Notes: generated from the sequence alone by a model not told the origin. Shown: positions 16,999 to 26,585, counted from the first letter of the stretch. The stretch: 64,000 nt of DNA from Leptospiraceae bacterium (GCA_016711485.1 JADJSX010000031.1:62001-126000); one strand, 5' to 3'. Made by a program: numbers and translations.

Positions 16999-18006
16999 AT
17001 GGTAAATTATTGTAAATCGGGTTTTATAATTTTATTTCTTTCTGTGTTTCAATTCTGTGTAATTGGGAATACAGTTAAGTTTCCTTCCTTTGGTCAAGAG
17101 AGAGAAACAGAATTGACTGAGTATGTCATGGAAGGAGTTGATAAAGATAAAATTTTAATCATTTCTATTGATGGAGTCATTTCAGAAACTCCAAGTGGTG
17201 GAGGATCCATTTTTGGTGGTGGGGGAGGAGAGTCGATTGTTTCGAGTGTAATCAATGACCTAATGAAAGCAAGTTTCGACAAGGACATAAAGGGTATTAT
17301 CCTCAAGGTAAATTCTCCGGGTGGAACTGTTACGGGAAGTGATTTGATTTATAGAGAATTATTAAAATACAAAGCATCTACAGGAATACCTATTGTTGCT
17401 CTTTTTATGGATAAAGCGGCTAGTGGCGGATACTATGTTGCTATGGCAGCGGATAAGATTGTTTCGCTCCCTACTGCTGTTACTGGTTCTGTCGGAGTAA
17501 TACTATCTGGTTTTAATATAAAAGAAGGGATGGATAAAATAGGTGTTAAGGATCAATCGATTACATCAGGAGCCAATAAAGCAATTGGATCTCCCTTTTC
17601 CGAGATGAAACCAGAACAAAAATTAATTTTACAGTCTATAGTAAATAATCTCTATGAACGTTTTTTTAATATAGTAAAACAAAATCGACAAAATGTAAAA
17701 GAAGAAAGACTAAAAGAAATTTGTGACGGTCGAATTTTTACTGCTGACCAAGCTCTCAAAGAAGGAATGGTCGATAAAGTCGGGTACATTGAAGATACTA
17801 TAGCAGAGCTAATGCGATTAGATAGTTATAAGAAAAAAGCTACGCCAAATAATACCAAACCCCGACTTATTTATTATTCCCATTTAAAACAAAAAGTTAG
17901 AAGTGTATATCAAATAGTGGCAGAGGGTAATAACTATTTTACCACATTAGATAATTTACTAAAAGTCGGAACTGAAATTAAATTCATGTACCTTTGGTCC
18001 TACTAA
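16999..18006 (+). CDS. sppA: Signal peptide peptidase SppA-like (S49) protease
   Basis: This is an S49 peptidase of 335 residues, the length of the short SppA form. The catalytic Ser142 is in KAASGGYYVAMAAD and the catalytic Lys194 in GANKAIGSP; KVNSPGGTVTGS forms the oxyanion region. The N-terminus has a hydrophobic anchor ending at Cys20 (LSVFQFC), so it may be a lipoprotein. A Gly-rich insertion (about 67-77) is unusual. The enzyme would digest cleaved signal peptides in the inner membrane. It is close behind the acyltransferase gene. Confidence 0.9.
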   Translation: MVNYCKSGFIILFLSVFQFCVIGNTVKFPSFGQERETELTEYVMEGVDKDKILIISIDGVISETPSGGGSIFGGGGGESIVSSVINDLMKASFDKDIKGIILKVNSPGGTVTGSDLIYRELLKYKASTGIPIVALFMDKAASGGYYVAMAADKIVSLPTAVTGSVGVILSGFNIKEGMDKIGVKDQSITSGANKAIGSPFSEMKPEQKLILQSIVNNLYERFFNIVKQNRQNVKEERLKEICDGRIFTADQALKEGMVDKVGYIEDTIAELMRLDSYKKKATPNNTKPRLIYYSHLKQKVRSVYQIVAEGNNYFTTLDNLLKVGTEIKFMYLWSY

Positions 18007-18058
18007 AAACTACAAAAACATGAAAATTGCCAATAAAAATATATAAGAGGATTTATTA

Positions 18059-19474
18059 GTGTTATTTAATTCTATCCCATTTTTAGTTCTTTTTATCTTT
18101 ACCTATATTGTATATTGGAATGTAGATGATAAGTATAAGAAATATATCTTAGCAGGATCCTCTTTTTTATTTTACTTATACTATGATGTATTAGCCACTC
18201 TACATTTTTTTATTGTGATTCTAGTTAATTATTATTTTAGCCAGAAGTTATTTGAATTAAAAAATAAAGGTGCGGATACGGGAAAATACCTTAATGTAAT
18301 TCTCATACTAAATATTCTTAACCTCGCGTTTTTTAAATATTTTTATTTTATTTTAGATTCTATTTTTAGTTTAACAAATTCACAGATGGTTAGAGATTTA
18401 TCGTCTTCGATGAATATAATGTTGCCTCTAGCTATAAGTTTTTATACTTTTCAATTAATTGCAATTCAAGTTGATATTAATAGAGGGAGAGTATCAGAGA
18501 AAATTTCTTTTTTCGATTATACAATTTTCATTATATTTTTTCCCCAACTAATTGCAGGTCCAATTATGAGGACATCCGATTTTTTACCTAAATTGAATCA
18601 TCCAACTATTTCTTCGGATATTATGAAGAAGGGATTGTTTTTATTAATACTTGGTACATTTAAGAAAGTTGTTATTGCGGATAATGTCGGTAATCTGGTG
18701 ACACCTGTTTTTATGGATCCAGAGAAGTATCACTATGTTTCCATTTTAATTGCACTGTTCGGATTTGCAGTTCAAGTATACTCTGATTTTAGCGGATATA
18801 CTGATATGGCACGAGGACTTGCATTTCTTCTTGGTTTTGAAATTCCTGAAAATTTTAAAGGTCCTTTTTATTCTGCTTCCTTTACTGAACTTTGGTCGAG
18901 ATGGCATATTACTTTATCAACTTGGTTAAGGGATTATCTCTATATTCCGCTCGGAGGAAATGCAAAAGGGTTTCATCGTAGTAATTTTAATATGTTAATA
19001 ACAATGATTTTAGGTGGATTATGGCATGGAGCAAATTTAGCATTTATATTTTGGGGAGCATATCTTGGGTTATTGTTGTGGGTGGAGCGGTTATTAATTC
19101 ACAAGGGATATAATTTGATTCCAAAAAATCCAGTTCTTTTGTTTTTGAAAAGGATTTTTGTTTTTGTATTTTTTGCACTTTCTGTTATTTTCTTTAGAAG
19201 CGGATCATTTGGTACAAACTCTACAGATGAAATGTATAAACTATCTTCCAATTTATTTGGGCTGAACCAGGGAAGGGGAATTGCTGGAAGGGATGAAGTA
19301 TTGCTGTATATATTTTTGGTTTTATTGTTAAATTATTTTCAATACCAAGAACCATCCGGAGAAAAGTGGAAAAAACTACACGGGATATTATTGCCTTTAG
19401 CTTCCATTTTTATTTTTATTTTACTTGGACTTTTCGGTGATGGAGGCGGAGATTTTATCTACTTCCAATTCTAG
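18059..19474 (+). CDS. MBOAT family O-acyltransferase (AlgI-like)
   Basis: This is a membrane-bound O-acyltransferase of 471 residues with about 10-12 spans. The family core is SFTELWSRWHITLSTWLRD followed by YIPLGG, and the catalytic His is in GGLWHGANLAFIFWG. It would acylate an exported polysaccharide or other envelope molecule. The GTG at 18059 is chosen because AAGAGG lies 9 bp upstream and the sequence MLFNSIPFLV is the usual AlgI beginning. The following lipoprotein gene overlaps its 3' end by 35 bp. Confidence 0.9.
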   Translation: MLFNSIPFLVLFIFTYIVYWNVDDKYKKYILAGSSFLFYLYYDVLATLHFFIVILVNYYFSQKLFELKNKGADTGKYLNVILILNILNLAFFKYFYFILDSIFSLTNSQMVRDLSSSMNIMLPLAISFYTFQLIAIQVDINRGRVSEKISFFDYTIFIIFFPQLIAGPIMRTSDFLPKLNHPTISSDIMKKGLFLLILGTFKKVVIADNVGNLVTPVFMDPEKYHYVSILIALFGFAVQVYSDFSGYTDMARGLAFLLGFEIPENFKGPFYSASFTELWSRWHITLSTWLRDYLYIPLGGNAKGFHRSNFNMLITMILGGLWHGANLAFIFWGAYLGLLLWVERLLIHKGYNLIPKNPVLLFLKRIFVFVFFALSVIFFRSGSFGTNSTDEMYKLSSNLFGLNQGRGIAGRDEVLLYIFLVLLLNYFQYQEPSGEKWKKLHGILLPLASIFIFILLGLFGDGGGDFIYFQF

Positions 19475-20075
19475 AAAATCCAGAGTATTAGAATCTATTT
19501 GTATCTATTCTATTATTTTAATTTTAACAGCATGTCAACCGGAATGGTATCGTAAACTTCCTGAACCTAGGGAAGAAGGAAGCAGTAAAAATTATACAGG
19601 GGTTTGGACGAAAAAACCAAATCCCCGTTCTGCCATCAACTCATCTTGGCATAAAAACGAATGGTTTGAAACAATTGAGTTTCGTTCTGACTCTACATTT
19701 ACAAAGACTTATCGTTCGAAAGACTGGATTGGCACCGAGTTGACGGAGAGATTTGTGGAAGGAAAGGGAACCTATTCCGTCCAAAAGAACTGGATTTTAC
19801 TTTTAACAAAACAAATTCGGACGGAAGAAAAAAGAAGTGGACAACTCGAAAAAAATTTGATTAATGAGTCTGAATCTTCTCTTATCTATTATTATTATAA
19901 GGAAAAAAACCTAATTATTCCGATGATTTATGAGATGGGGTATGAAGAAAAAAATTTTGGTGTAAAAGATGGAGTTAAAGTTCCCTATGATGAAAATAAT
20001 CCAAATTTTTTCCATTTCATTAAAATTTATGCATTCAAAGAATACCAATCCCACGCTTACTACCCAGGAAACTGA
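19440..20075 (+). CDS. Unknown lipoprotein downstream of MBOAT gene
   Basis: I do not recognise the family. From the ATG at 19440 the protein has 211 residues, with a hydrophobic segment (SICIYSIILILTAC) whose Cys fits a lipobox. The mature part is hydrophilic, with EFRSDSTFTKTYRSKDW and VEGKGTYSVQKNWILL. These resemble a small beta-barrel of the lipocalin-like type that reports mismatched strands. The 35-bp overlap with the acyltransferase gene suggests a coupled role in envelope modification. Confidence 0.65.
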   Translation: MEAEILSTSNSRKSRVLESICIYSIILILTACQPEWYRKLPEPREEGSSKNYTGVWTKKPNPRSAINSSWHKNEWFETIEFRSDSTFTKTYRSKDWIGTELTERFVEGKGTYSVQKNWILLLTKQIRTEEKRSGQLEKNLINESESSLIYYYYKEKNLIIPMIYEMGYEEKNFGVKDGVKVPYDENNPNFFHFIKIYAFKEYQSHAYYPGN

Positions 20076-20084
20076 GAAAACGAT

Positions 20085-21083
20085 ATGACGAATCCTTTTA
20101 ATAAGTTTAATCAAAGGAGAAATTCCATCATACTGAAAAACTGTATTTTGCTTTTTTTTGCTATTTTATTCGTATTCATACTAGATAAAGCATACCCTTT
20201 AGAAATTGCACATGGTGTTTTCTGGATTTTTTATAATTCTATTCTAATTCTTCTGTTTGTACTATTAAATATTTCTGAATTAAAATACCTAAAAAAATTA
20301 CTCGATTTACTAATGTATTTTCATGCGAGCGAAAGCCATTCACTGGATTATGTAAATTTAAATTTGCAAACACTAGTATTTCCATTGAATTTAAATGATG
20401 AGAACTATGAAGTTTTTGGTAAATTACAACCTGCCACGTATTTGGGGGGCGATATTATTAATCATGCCCGCGATAGAGAAGGGAATTATTGGTTTGCTGT
20501 TGGGGATGCGTCTGGCCATGATTTGAATTCTCATTTATTTAGTATGATGGTGTTAACCCAAATGAATTACTTATTAAATTTAGCAAAAACTCCCAAAGAA
20601 ATGAATGAAATGATGAATAAAAGTTTACATACGCGTATACAAAGTTATCCGCTTCCTGTAAATAGTTATGCTTCTTTAGGGTTACTTAAATCTGATCCAA
20701 ACGGGAATTTTCAACATTACGGATTACATCCAAATTTTATTTTATATAGAGCAGATAAAAAAGAATTAGAAATAATTGAGACAAGTGGTCATTTTATAGG
20801 AATCGAAGTTTCCAATGCCGTCCATTCCAATTCAAAGGAAGAAGCGAAAAATCAATTCTTCACAATGAATTCTGGAGATATTCTATTTTGTTTTACAGAT
20901 GGATTATTTGAACAACGAAATAAAGAACGAAAATACTTTGGTTATAGATTGTATGAATTTATCAAAACAGAAAATAAGGAAAATTTTCCTTTGTTTGCAA
21001 AAAAGTTATTTGAAACGATAAAAGAATTTTCTGGTGATCAAATCGATGATGATATGACGATTCTTATTATCAGGAAAAAATAA
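20085..21083 (+). CDS. Membrane-anchored PP2C/SpoIIE-type phosphatase
   Basis: Two N-terminal membrane segments (about 18-38 and 45-64) precede a SpoIIE-type PP2C domain (about 100-332). Metal-binding motifs are visible: FAVGDASGHDLN, LFCFTDGLFEQR and DDDMTILII. Such phosphatases reset anti-sigma antagonists (STAS proteins) by removing a phosphate; two STAS genes lie elsewhere in the window (28750 and 53478). There is no sensor domain besides the short loop between the helices. The gene starts 9 bp after the lipoprotein gene. Confidence 0.85.
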   Translation: MTNPFNKFNQRRNSIILKNCILLFFAILFVFILDKAYPLEIAHGVFWIFYNSILILLFVLLNISELKYLKKLLDLLMYFHASESHSLDYVNLNLQTLVFPLNLNDENYEVFGKLQPATYLGGDIINHARDREGNYWFAVGDASGHDLNSHLFSMMVLTQMNYLLNLAKTPKEMNEMMNKSLHTRIQSYPLPVNSYASLGLLKSDPNGNFQHYGLHPNFILYRADKKELEIIETSGHFIGIEVSNAVHSNSKEEAKNQFFTMNSGDILFCFTDGLFEQRNKERKYFGYRLYEFIKTENKENFPLFAKKLFETIKEFSGDQIDDDMTILIIRKK

Positions 21084-21086
21084 ATT

Positions 21087-22331
21087 TTACCTAGTAAAAG
21101 CTGGGTCTTTCCAATCCCAATTTCTTTCCGGAAATTTATCAATATTGTTTGGTAGTAAATTCCAAAAGTAGGTATTCATGTTCATTGCTCCTTTTAGGTT
21201 GATATAAAATGAAACCAGTAAAAAGATTATAAAAAATACAGATTTAATTTTTTCCGATCTAAAGTCTATGTATTTGAGAAAATATATTAGATAAAAAGTC
21301 AAAAAAGGAATCAAATCGGATAATAACCGGTAACCGTAAGAGTGTCCTCCCCACCAATTTATATTTCGAGAAACAATAATCCAATGAAAAAGTATAATTA
21401 GTAAAATCGCAAAATCTAAAATACTCAGAGATTCAAACTTTTTTTTAAGATAAAATCCATAAATACTGAAAAGAAAAATAGGGGAATATATGAATAAACC
21501 TCGACCCGGGCTAATTAAATTTCCTACAAGTGCTTCCTTAAATGTAATTTCACTGCCCACTTTTCCGAAGTCATAATAAGGATGAATCATAGTTCCAAAT
21601 AAACTTTGATTCACCAAATAAAAAATAAAAAAAATACTTCCGCCTATACCTAAAAACAGAAATGATTTGAGTCTTAATTGATAAATACAAACTAAACTGA
21701 TAAAAAAAATAGGCACTAAACTAGTTGGTCTTACTACATAAGAAAAATACAATGGAATAGAGGCTAATAGAACGAAACTGTTCTTTTTTTTGGTTAAAAG
21801 GAATAGAACGAAACTGTATAGGATAATATTTCCGGAATGTTGCCAGAGACTCCGAGATATACAGGAAAAAATAACCGTACAGAAAGAAAAAATAAATACA
21901 ACCAATAGTGATTTTGTTATCGAATTTGTCATACGTAAAGATATAATAAAAAAGATACAAGCCGAAATAGATAACAGGGAAGAGGAAATATTTTTTTCTA
22001 GTTTTACAGTAGAAGAATTTAAGTATTTCTGAATCAAACTTTTATTATGAAATGAATTCCAAATATTTATTGGCAATATATAAGGTAATGCTAATAAACT
22101 TACTCCATATGGATAATAGTTGTAAAAATGTTGGTTGTGTTCAACTAGATTGACGTGAAATGCTTTTGGAAATAGGGATTGAAATTCATCGATATTCAAA
22201 TTCCCTTCTTCCGCTAAACTAATTGTAGTATATACACTCCAAAGGGAATCTGTTTGATTGAATACGGGTGTTTCGTACAATACAACCCAAACAAATAGAT
22301 AAATACAAATAGTGGTATAAATACTTTTCAT
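21087..22331 (-). CDS. Polytopic membrane protein, probable GT-C type glycosyltransferase
   Basis: About 414 residues and roughly 10 membrane spans. The first loop after helix 1 contains the acidic segment DSLWSVYTTISLAEEGNLNI, and the next holds HNQHFYNYYPYGVSLLALP. That arrangement resembles GT-C enzymes of the PMT/GT39 group, with catalytic acidic residues in the first external loop. The ATG at 22331 is preferred; a GTG at 22361 would add 10 residues. It converges on the PP2C gene (3 bp apart). The sugar and acceptor are unknown. Confidence 0.65.
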   Translation of the reverse strand: MKSIYTTICIYLFVWVVLYETPVFNQTDSLWSVYTTISLAEEGNLNIDEFQSLFPKAFHVNLVEHNQHFYNYYPYGVSLLALPYILPINIWNSFHNKSLIQKYLNSSTVKLEKNISSSLLSISACIFFIISLRMTNSITKSLLVVFIFSFCTVIFSCISRSLWQHSGNIILYSFVLFLLTKKKNSFVLLASIPLYFSYVVRPTSLVPIFFISLVCIYQLRLKSFLFLGIGGSIFFIFYLVNQSLFGTMIHPYYDFGKVGSEITFKEALVGNLISPGRGLFIYSPIFLFSIYGFYLKKKFESLSILDFAILLIILFHWIIVSRNINWWGGHSYGYRLLSDLIPFLTFYLIYFLKYIDFRSEKIKSVFFIIFLLVSFYINLKGAMNMNTYFWNLLPNNIDKFPERNWDWKDPAFTR

Positions 22332-22407
22332 AGATACTATTGAGTTTCTGTAATCAATCACAAGTCAAATTGAATTTTGATTGTCCGAGTGAGCAATTCA
22401 AATTGTC

Positions 22408-22432
22408 ATTCCCGAAATTTTCTGTCGGGAAT
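22408..22432. repeat. REP-like palindrome ATTCCCGA...TCGGGAAT, copy 1
   Basis: An 8-bp inverted repeat embedded in TGTCATTCCCGA...TCGGGAATCTC. The same sequence with a different loop occurs at 39138-39162. This GTCATTCCC-type palindrome is a common intergenic repeat in many bacteria. Confidence 0.6.
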
Positions 22433-22516
22433 CTCTTGTTCTAAAGTGCATTTTATAGTTCTACCTTTTTACTAATGGACATCGCTCAATGTCATTAAGT
22501 TAACCTGTACAGGCGT

Positions 22517-23161
22517 CTAATAAACTATTTTTTTAGCATCCTCTAAAAATTTAATCAATCCTAAATCTGTTTGCGGGTGTTTAAATAACATTTGAAAAAT
22601 AGAATAGGGTAGGGTAACAGCATCAGCACCTTCTATAGCGACTTCTTTAAAATGAATAGGATGTCTTATGGAAGCTGCTAAAATTTGTGTTTCGAAATTG
22701 TAGTTGTCGTAAATTCTTCTGATCTCTGAAACCAAATCTATACCGTTAAACGATATATCATCTAATCTACCAATGAAAGGAGAAATATAAGTGGCTCCTA
22801 CTTTTGCGGCTAATAGGGCTTGTGGTGCAGAAAAACACAAAGTTACATTTGTTTTAATTTTTCTTTTTGTTAATTCGGCAACACATTTGATTCCTTCTGG
22901 AATGAGCGGAATTTTTATCACTACGTTTTCTGCAATATTTGCTAAGTCCATAGCTTCTGCTAACATTCCATCGTAATTTACTGAAATTACTTCAGCACTT
23001 ACAGGACCTTTGGTAATATCACAAATTTCTTTTATTACTTCTTTGAACTTACGTTTGCTAGAGGCAATGATACTCGGGTTGGTTGTTACACCATCAAGTA
23101 ACCCGAGGTCGGCAACCTGTGCAATTTCTTTTGTATCTGCTGTATCTAAAAATAATTTCAT
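22517..23161 (-). CDS. fsa: Transaldolase / fructose-6-phosphate aldolase
   Basis: This is a short transaldolase of the TalC/FSA subfamily, 214 residues. It starts MKLFLDTADTKEI and has DGVTTNPSII, the Schiff-base Lys in VVIKIPL, NVTLCFSAPQALLAAKVGA and FIGRLDD. It moves dihydroxyacetone between sugar phosphates in the non-oxidative pentose phosphate pathway or acts as an aldolase; the two activities cannot be separated by eye. Its ATG overlaps the stop codon of the upstream gene by one base (TAATG), a sign of coupling. Confidence 0.9.
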   Translation of the reverse strand: MKLFLDTADTKEIAQVADLGLLDGVTTNPSIIASSKRKFKEVIKEICDITKGPVSAEVISVNYDGMLAEAMDLANIAENVVIKIPLIPEGIKCVAELTKRKIKTNVTLCFSAPQALLAAKVGATYISPFIGRLDDISFNGIDLVSEIRRIYDNYNFETQILAASIRHPIHFKEVAIEGADAVTLPYSIFQMLFKHPQTDLGLIKFLEDAKKIVY

Positions 23162-24072
23162 TAGTTTTTTGCTGGTGCTACCTTTGCTGGATTTGGTGTA
23201 ACTTCTGTTTCATTTCCTTTGTTTTTATCTGTGTCTTGGTATACACCTTCTGTAACTAAGTCTAGTAAAACATCTGTTTCGCGTGCAGAAAAATAATCCT
23301 TATAATCAATATTGATTAAGTCGGTTCTATCAACGCTGAAATAGTCCATTCTCTTAGAAAATGCTTTTTTGTTATAAGGTTCTACCCATTGAATGATAAA
23401 TTCTGATTTATTTGATTTTTCGGGAGAAGGTTGAGTGTTTGCACTTGCTTCCGCAGTTGTTTTTGCCTCTTTTGGTGCGGGTGCTGGCGAATCAGGGTTA
23501 GATCCTCCATTTCTCAAAAAGGACCAGATATAGGCACCAGCGATTTTTTTATCATCGTTGTTTGTGTCGGAGTCATCTTCTTCATCGTCAGGTTTGGAAA
23601 ATTTGTCTTTTGGGATTTGTGCTTGTGGTTCTTTTGTAGCTTTTCCGTATTTATCTTCTACTTGTTTTTTTAATTTTATACTTTCGACTGGACTGAAGTA
23701 TACACCAACGGAAAAAAGGGAGGAACTTTTTCCTTCATCTTCCTTGCTTTTGTTGAATTTTTCTAGTATTTTAGGTTTTTTATAGAATCTATATAAATAA
23801 GTTATATTGTTTCTTTTTACTAGGAGAGATTTATCTTTTACTTCATTTACTATTTCGATTTTTTCTTTAATTTCTGGCGTATTACGGATTGCCATAATCT
23901 TATCACGTATATTAACATACGAATTTCCCCAAGCGGCATCTCCTAATCCGCTACCGGGTCCTGGAACACTAACGGCAATTTTTGATTGGTCTATGGCAGG
24001 TTTTTCTTTATTATCCTGTCCTGAAAGGGAAAGTATACTAAAAAAAAGAACAAAAGTAAGCAAGTTTTTCAT
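23161..24072 (-). CDS. Unknown exported protein upstream of transaldolase
   Basis: I do not recognise the family. With the ATG at 24072 the 303-residue protein begins with a signal peptide (MKNLLTFVLFFSILSLSGQD); upstream codons to 24120 lack that logic. The mature part opens with GPGSGLGDAAWGNSYVNIRDKI, has a basic central segment, a long acidic/Ser-rich linker with DDEEDDSDTNNDDKK, and ends KDYFSARETDVLLDL. It is probably periplasmic. The TAATG overlap with the transaldolase gene shows co-expression, though the functional link is unclear. Confidence 0.65.
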   Translation of the reverse strand: MKNLLTFVLFFSILSLSGQDNKEKPAIDQSKIAVSVPGPGSGLGDAAWGNSYVNIRDKIMAIRNTPEIKEKIEIVNEVKDKSLLVKRNNITYLYRFYKKPKILEKFNKSKEDEGKSSSLFSVGVYFSPVESIKLKKQVEDKYGKATKEPQAQIPKDKFSKPDDEEDDSDTNNDDKKIAGAYIWSFLRNGGSNPDSPAPAPKEAKTTAEASANTQPSPEKSNKSEFIIQWVEPYNKKAFSKRMDYFSVDRTDLINIDYKDYFSARETDVLLDLVTEGVYQDTDKNKGNETEVTPNPAKVAPAKN

Positions 24073-24194
24073 ATTTTTCCTATCGGAAATTATTTGTGAT
24101 TCGTTCATGATTATTTTCAAAATATATCAATGTATTGGTCATTTTTAAGAAAAATGATTTAATTGAATAATGTATTTCGGATTATAGTTTTAAT

Positions 24195-24515
24195 ATGACC
24201 GATATAGATGAATTCATTACTATAGTAATCTCAAAAGATTTGGAAGGCCTAATTCCTGAATACATTGAGTCCATGAATAAGTCATTGATTCTTCTTAGCA
24301 AACTAATTGAAGACAAAAACTTTTCAGAACTAAAAAGTGAGGCTCACAAAATGAAAGGGCATGGTGGTGCCTATGGAATTAATTATATTTCTGATATGGG
24401 ACTATTGATTGAGGGATTTGCTAGGGAAGAGAAAATTGAGCTCATCAAAAAATGCGTTCGAGAACTAAAAATCTATATGTCAAAATTAAAAATAGAGTTT
24501 AGCGAAAATGCATAA
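24195..24515 (+). CDS. Hpt (histidine phosphotransfer) domain protein
   Basis: A stand-alone Hpt domain of 106 residues with the phospho-accepting His51 in the motif EAHKMKGHGGAYG. The helix before it (PEYIESMNKSLILLSKLI) and after it fit the four-helix bundle. It would shuttle phosphate in the cytoplasm between an unknown hybrid kinase and regulator. Its last 8 bp overlap the start of the O-antigen-ligase-like gene, suggesting a shared transcript. Confidence 0.85.
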   Translation: MTDIDEFITIVISKDLEGLIPEYIESMNKSLILLSKLIEDKNFSELKSEAHKMKGHGGAYGINYISDMGLLIEGFAREEKIELIKKCVRELKIYMSKLKIEFSENA

Positions 24516-25794
24516 ATTATTTATTCCCTGTTTACAGATTGCGATTGTGTCTTGTGCAATTTCTGTATCGATTAGCCAGTTGTTTCTATTTTTTACGCTT
24601 GTATTTTTTTTCATTACACAAAAGCGGCCTTATTTTCGTTTCACTCCGATTGTTGGATTATCGCTCACAATCTTTGTTTTGTACTTTATTTCCTATTTTT
24701 ATAATTTAATCAGTTCCGGTGATTATAGTTCCATAACTACTCTAAAGGGAAGTGAACTAAAAGACGTATTACTTTGGTCTGCATTTTTAGTATTACAAGG
24801 AATTAAAACGGAAGAGGACAAAAAACGCATAGAAAAGGCATTTGAAATACTGGTTATTGTATTAATTATAACGGGATTTATTTCTATTTTTAGTCAAATT
24901 CGCCTTTCTAGACTTCTTACGGATTGGATCAAACCTTCTACTGCATGGAAATTTTCGCATCACTACGGTGATTTAATTGGGTTGGGAATTCATTTACCAA
25001 TTGGTTTAATGAATACACATTTGACTTATGGCGGCATACTCTTGTTATTTGCTCCATTTGTTTTTTTTAGATTTATATTTTCTGTACGAGATAAAAAGAA
25101 TATTTCGTATCATTTGTTCGTATTAATTTTATTTGGATTGATCGCACTTTTAAATAATGCTCGTTCTTCTTTGTTAGGGGCTGTAATTTCTGTATTGGTT
25201 GGTTTTGTAGACTTACTATTTATTCAAAGATATTTTTCCTTAAAAAATACACTTAAGTTTATAAGTGTTCCGTTGATTGGTATTGGATTGATTCTCGGAG
25301 TTTTATTTTTTAATGAAACGATGACCAAAACGATTCAGCCTCTTTTGGGTCAGGAGAAACATACTGATTCGGGGCGCGCATTTATCTGGAGTTCCACTTA
25401 TCCTATGATAGCGGAAAATCCTTTTTTAGGAATTGGTCCCGGAAACTATGCAAAAGAAGTCGAAGTGGTTCGTAAAAATCTAAGTATACAGTATGCAGAA
25501 TTATTGTATTTTTTTGAAGTTACCCAGAGAGGTCATGCACATAATGATTTTTACCATATTGCGGCTATTGCTGGTTTGCCTGCCATGTTGGTTTATATTC
25601 TATTAGCTTCGATGATTGGATATTCTTTGTTATTACCCAAATCTTCTCGATCCGACAATATTTTATTTTATGGATTAGTTGGATTTTTCTTTGCTGGATT
25701 GTTTCAATGTTATTTTCAGGATGATGAAGTTGTGATTGTGTTCTGGTATTTACTTGGATTCTTTCACGTTAGATCATTAGATAACGTGAAATAG
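24508..25794 (+). CDS. O-antigen ligase/polymerase family (Wzy_C) membrane protein
   Basis: The 428-residue protein has about 11 spans. The Wzy_C signature is seen as ALLNNARSSLLGA and the large external loop RAFIWSSTYPMIAENPFLG, with IGPGNYAKE and RGHAHNDFYHIAAIAGLPA. These are the Arg and His sites of WaaL/Wzy enzymes, which join lipid-linked glycans to an acceptor at the periplasmic face. It could ligate O-antigen or polymerise another polysaccharide. It overlaps the Hpt gene by 8 bp and is followed by a strong palindromic terminator. Confidence 0.85.
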   Translation: MHKLFIPCLQIAIVSCAISVSISQLFLFFTLVFFFITQKRPYFRFTPIVGLSLTIFVLYFISYFYNLISSGDYSSITTLKGSELKDVLLWSAFLVLQGIKTEEDKKRIEKAFEILVIVLIITGFISIFSQIRLSRLLTDWIKPSTAWKFSHHYGDLIGLGIHLPIGLMNTHLTYGGILLLFAPFVFFRFIFSVRDKKNISYHLFVLILFGLIALLNNARSSLLGAVISVLVGFVDLLFIQRYFSLKNTLKFISVPLIGIGLILGVLFFNETMTKTIQPLLGQEKHTDSGRAFIWSSTYPMIAENPFLGIGPGNYAKEVEVVRKNLSIQYAELLYFFEVTQRGHAHNDFYHIAAIAGLPAMLVYILLASMIGYSLLLPKSSRSDNILFYGLVGFFFAGLFQCYFQDDEVVIVFWYLLGFFHVRSLDNVK

Positions 25795-25831
25795 TAGAAC
25801 AGACATCCCAGCCTGGTTAACAATAAGACAA

Positions 25832-25906
25832 AATAAGACAGTGGGTTAAAAATAAGACAGTGGGTTAAAAATAAGACAGTGGGTAGCTACCCACTGTCTT
25901 ATTTTT
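25832..25906. terminator. Tandem 19-bp repeats running into a 40-bp perfect palindrome
   Basis: The unit AATAAGACAGTGGGTTAAA starts at 25832 and 25851, and a third partial unit at 25870 forms the left arm of a spacerless perfect palindrome (25867-25886 with 25887-25906, centre GGGTAGCTACCC). It is flanked by A- and T-runs, so it can terminate both the O-antigen-ligase-like gene and the convergent lipoprotein gene. The tandem part is not needed for termination. Confidence 0.85.
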
Positions 25907-25909
25907 GTC

Positions 25910-26278
25910 TTATTTATTACAATAAATCAATACACTACGAGTAGAAGTAATTCCTCCGAATAGGCCGTGAATGATTGAGTCGAGCCAATCGGGGACAATG
26001 ACTACTGAATCTACGTTTTTAGTGCAAACTGGTTTTTTGTGTTTTTCTTTTTCGTCATCAAATGTAAACCAAGTGCTTCTAAATTTTTGTGGTCTATTCG
26101 GTGTAACCGGTACGGAATATTCTTGAAATCCTAACCAATTGCTGGCATATCTTTTATGATAGTCTTCTTCTTTACCTTCTGGGTTACTTGTGGGACTATT
26201 TACTTTGATGATGGTTTTCCCGCAGTTGAATAAAAATAAAAATGCGATTGTGAATAATAAAATCTTTTTGTAATTCAT
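25910..26278 (-). CDS. Small lipoprotein, unknown
   Basis: 122 residues with signal peptide MNYKKILLFTIAFLFLFNC; the Cys at 19 fits a lipobox. The mature part has SNWLGFQEYSVPVTP and ends in SIIHGLFGGITSTRSVLIYC. A second Cys near the end and the C-terminal GITSTRSVLIYC resemble the ending of the neighbouring Bor-like protein (IGIYNPRTLQITC), so the two may be distant paralogues. It is the last gene of a three-lipoprotein run on this strand. Confidence 0.65.
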   Translation of the reverse strand: MNYKKILLFTIAFLFLFNCGKTIIKVNSPTSNPEGKEEDYHKRYASNWLGFQEYSVPVTPNRPQKFRSTWFTFDDEKEKHKKPVCTKNVDSVVIVPDWLDSIIHGLFGGITSTRSVLIYCNK

Positions 26279-26293
26279 AAGAATCTCCTTTTT

Positions 26294-26584
26294 TTAATTA
26301 CAGGTAATTTGTAAAGTTCTTGGATTGTAAATGCCAATCGTTAATTGAGTGAGTGTTGCATCTTTTAATGTGTAGTATTCATCAATTTCATAAATACCAG
26401 AAGGGCAAATTTTGGTACCATCGAATTCAATTTTTCTGGGAAACATTCCCCCCACCCAATAGTGGTAGGCAAAAGTTTTTACTTGGCCTTTTTTGGCACC
26501 GGTTTCTCCGTCTAATCGCACTCTTGCATGGTGGCAGTTGATTGAGACTAACAAGAGTAATCCTAAAATTAAAAATCGTTTCAT
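26294..26584 (-). CDS. Bor-like small lipoprotein
   Basis: From the ATG at 26584, preceded by AGGAAA, the protein has 96 residues with signal peptide MKRFLILGLLLLVSINC. The core HYWVGGMFPRKIEFDGTKICPSG followed by YYTLKDATLTQLTIGIYNPRTL is like Bor/Iss lipoproteins, which have a WxxGxxPxxxxD...C pattern and the ending IYTPRxxxI. Bor is an outer-membrane lipoprotein linked to serum resistance in lambda lysogens; no such role is shown here. It starts 1 bp after the stop of the upstream Ig-like lipoprotein gene. Confidence 0.65.
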   Translation of the reverse strand: MKRFLILGLLLLVSINCHHARVRLDGETGAKKGQVKTFAYHYWVGGMFPRKIEFDGTKICPSGIYEIDEYYTLKDATLTQLTIGIYNPRTLQITCN

Positions 26585-26585
26585 A

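Noticed and set aside
25832..25906. Repeated units resembling a short CRISPR array
   Set aside because: The 19-bp units are directly adjacent with no spacers, and they run into a palindromic terminator. No cas gene is in the window.
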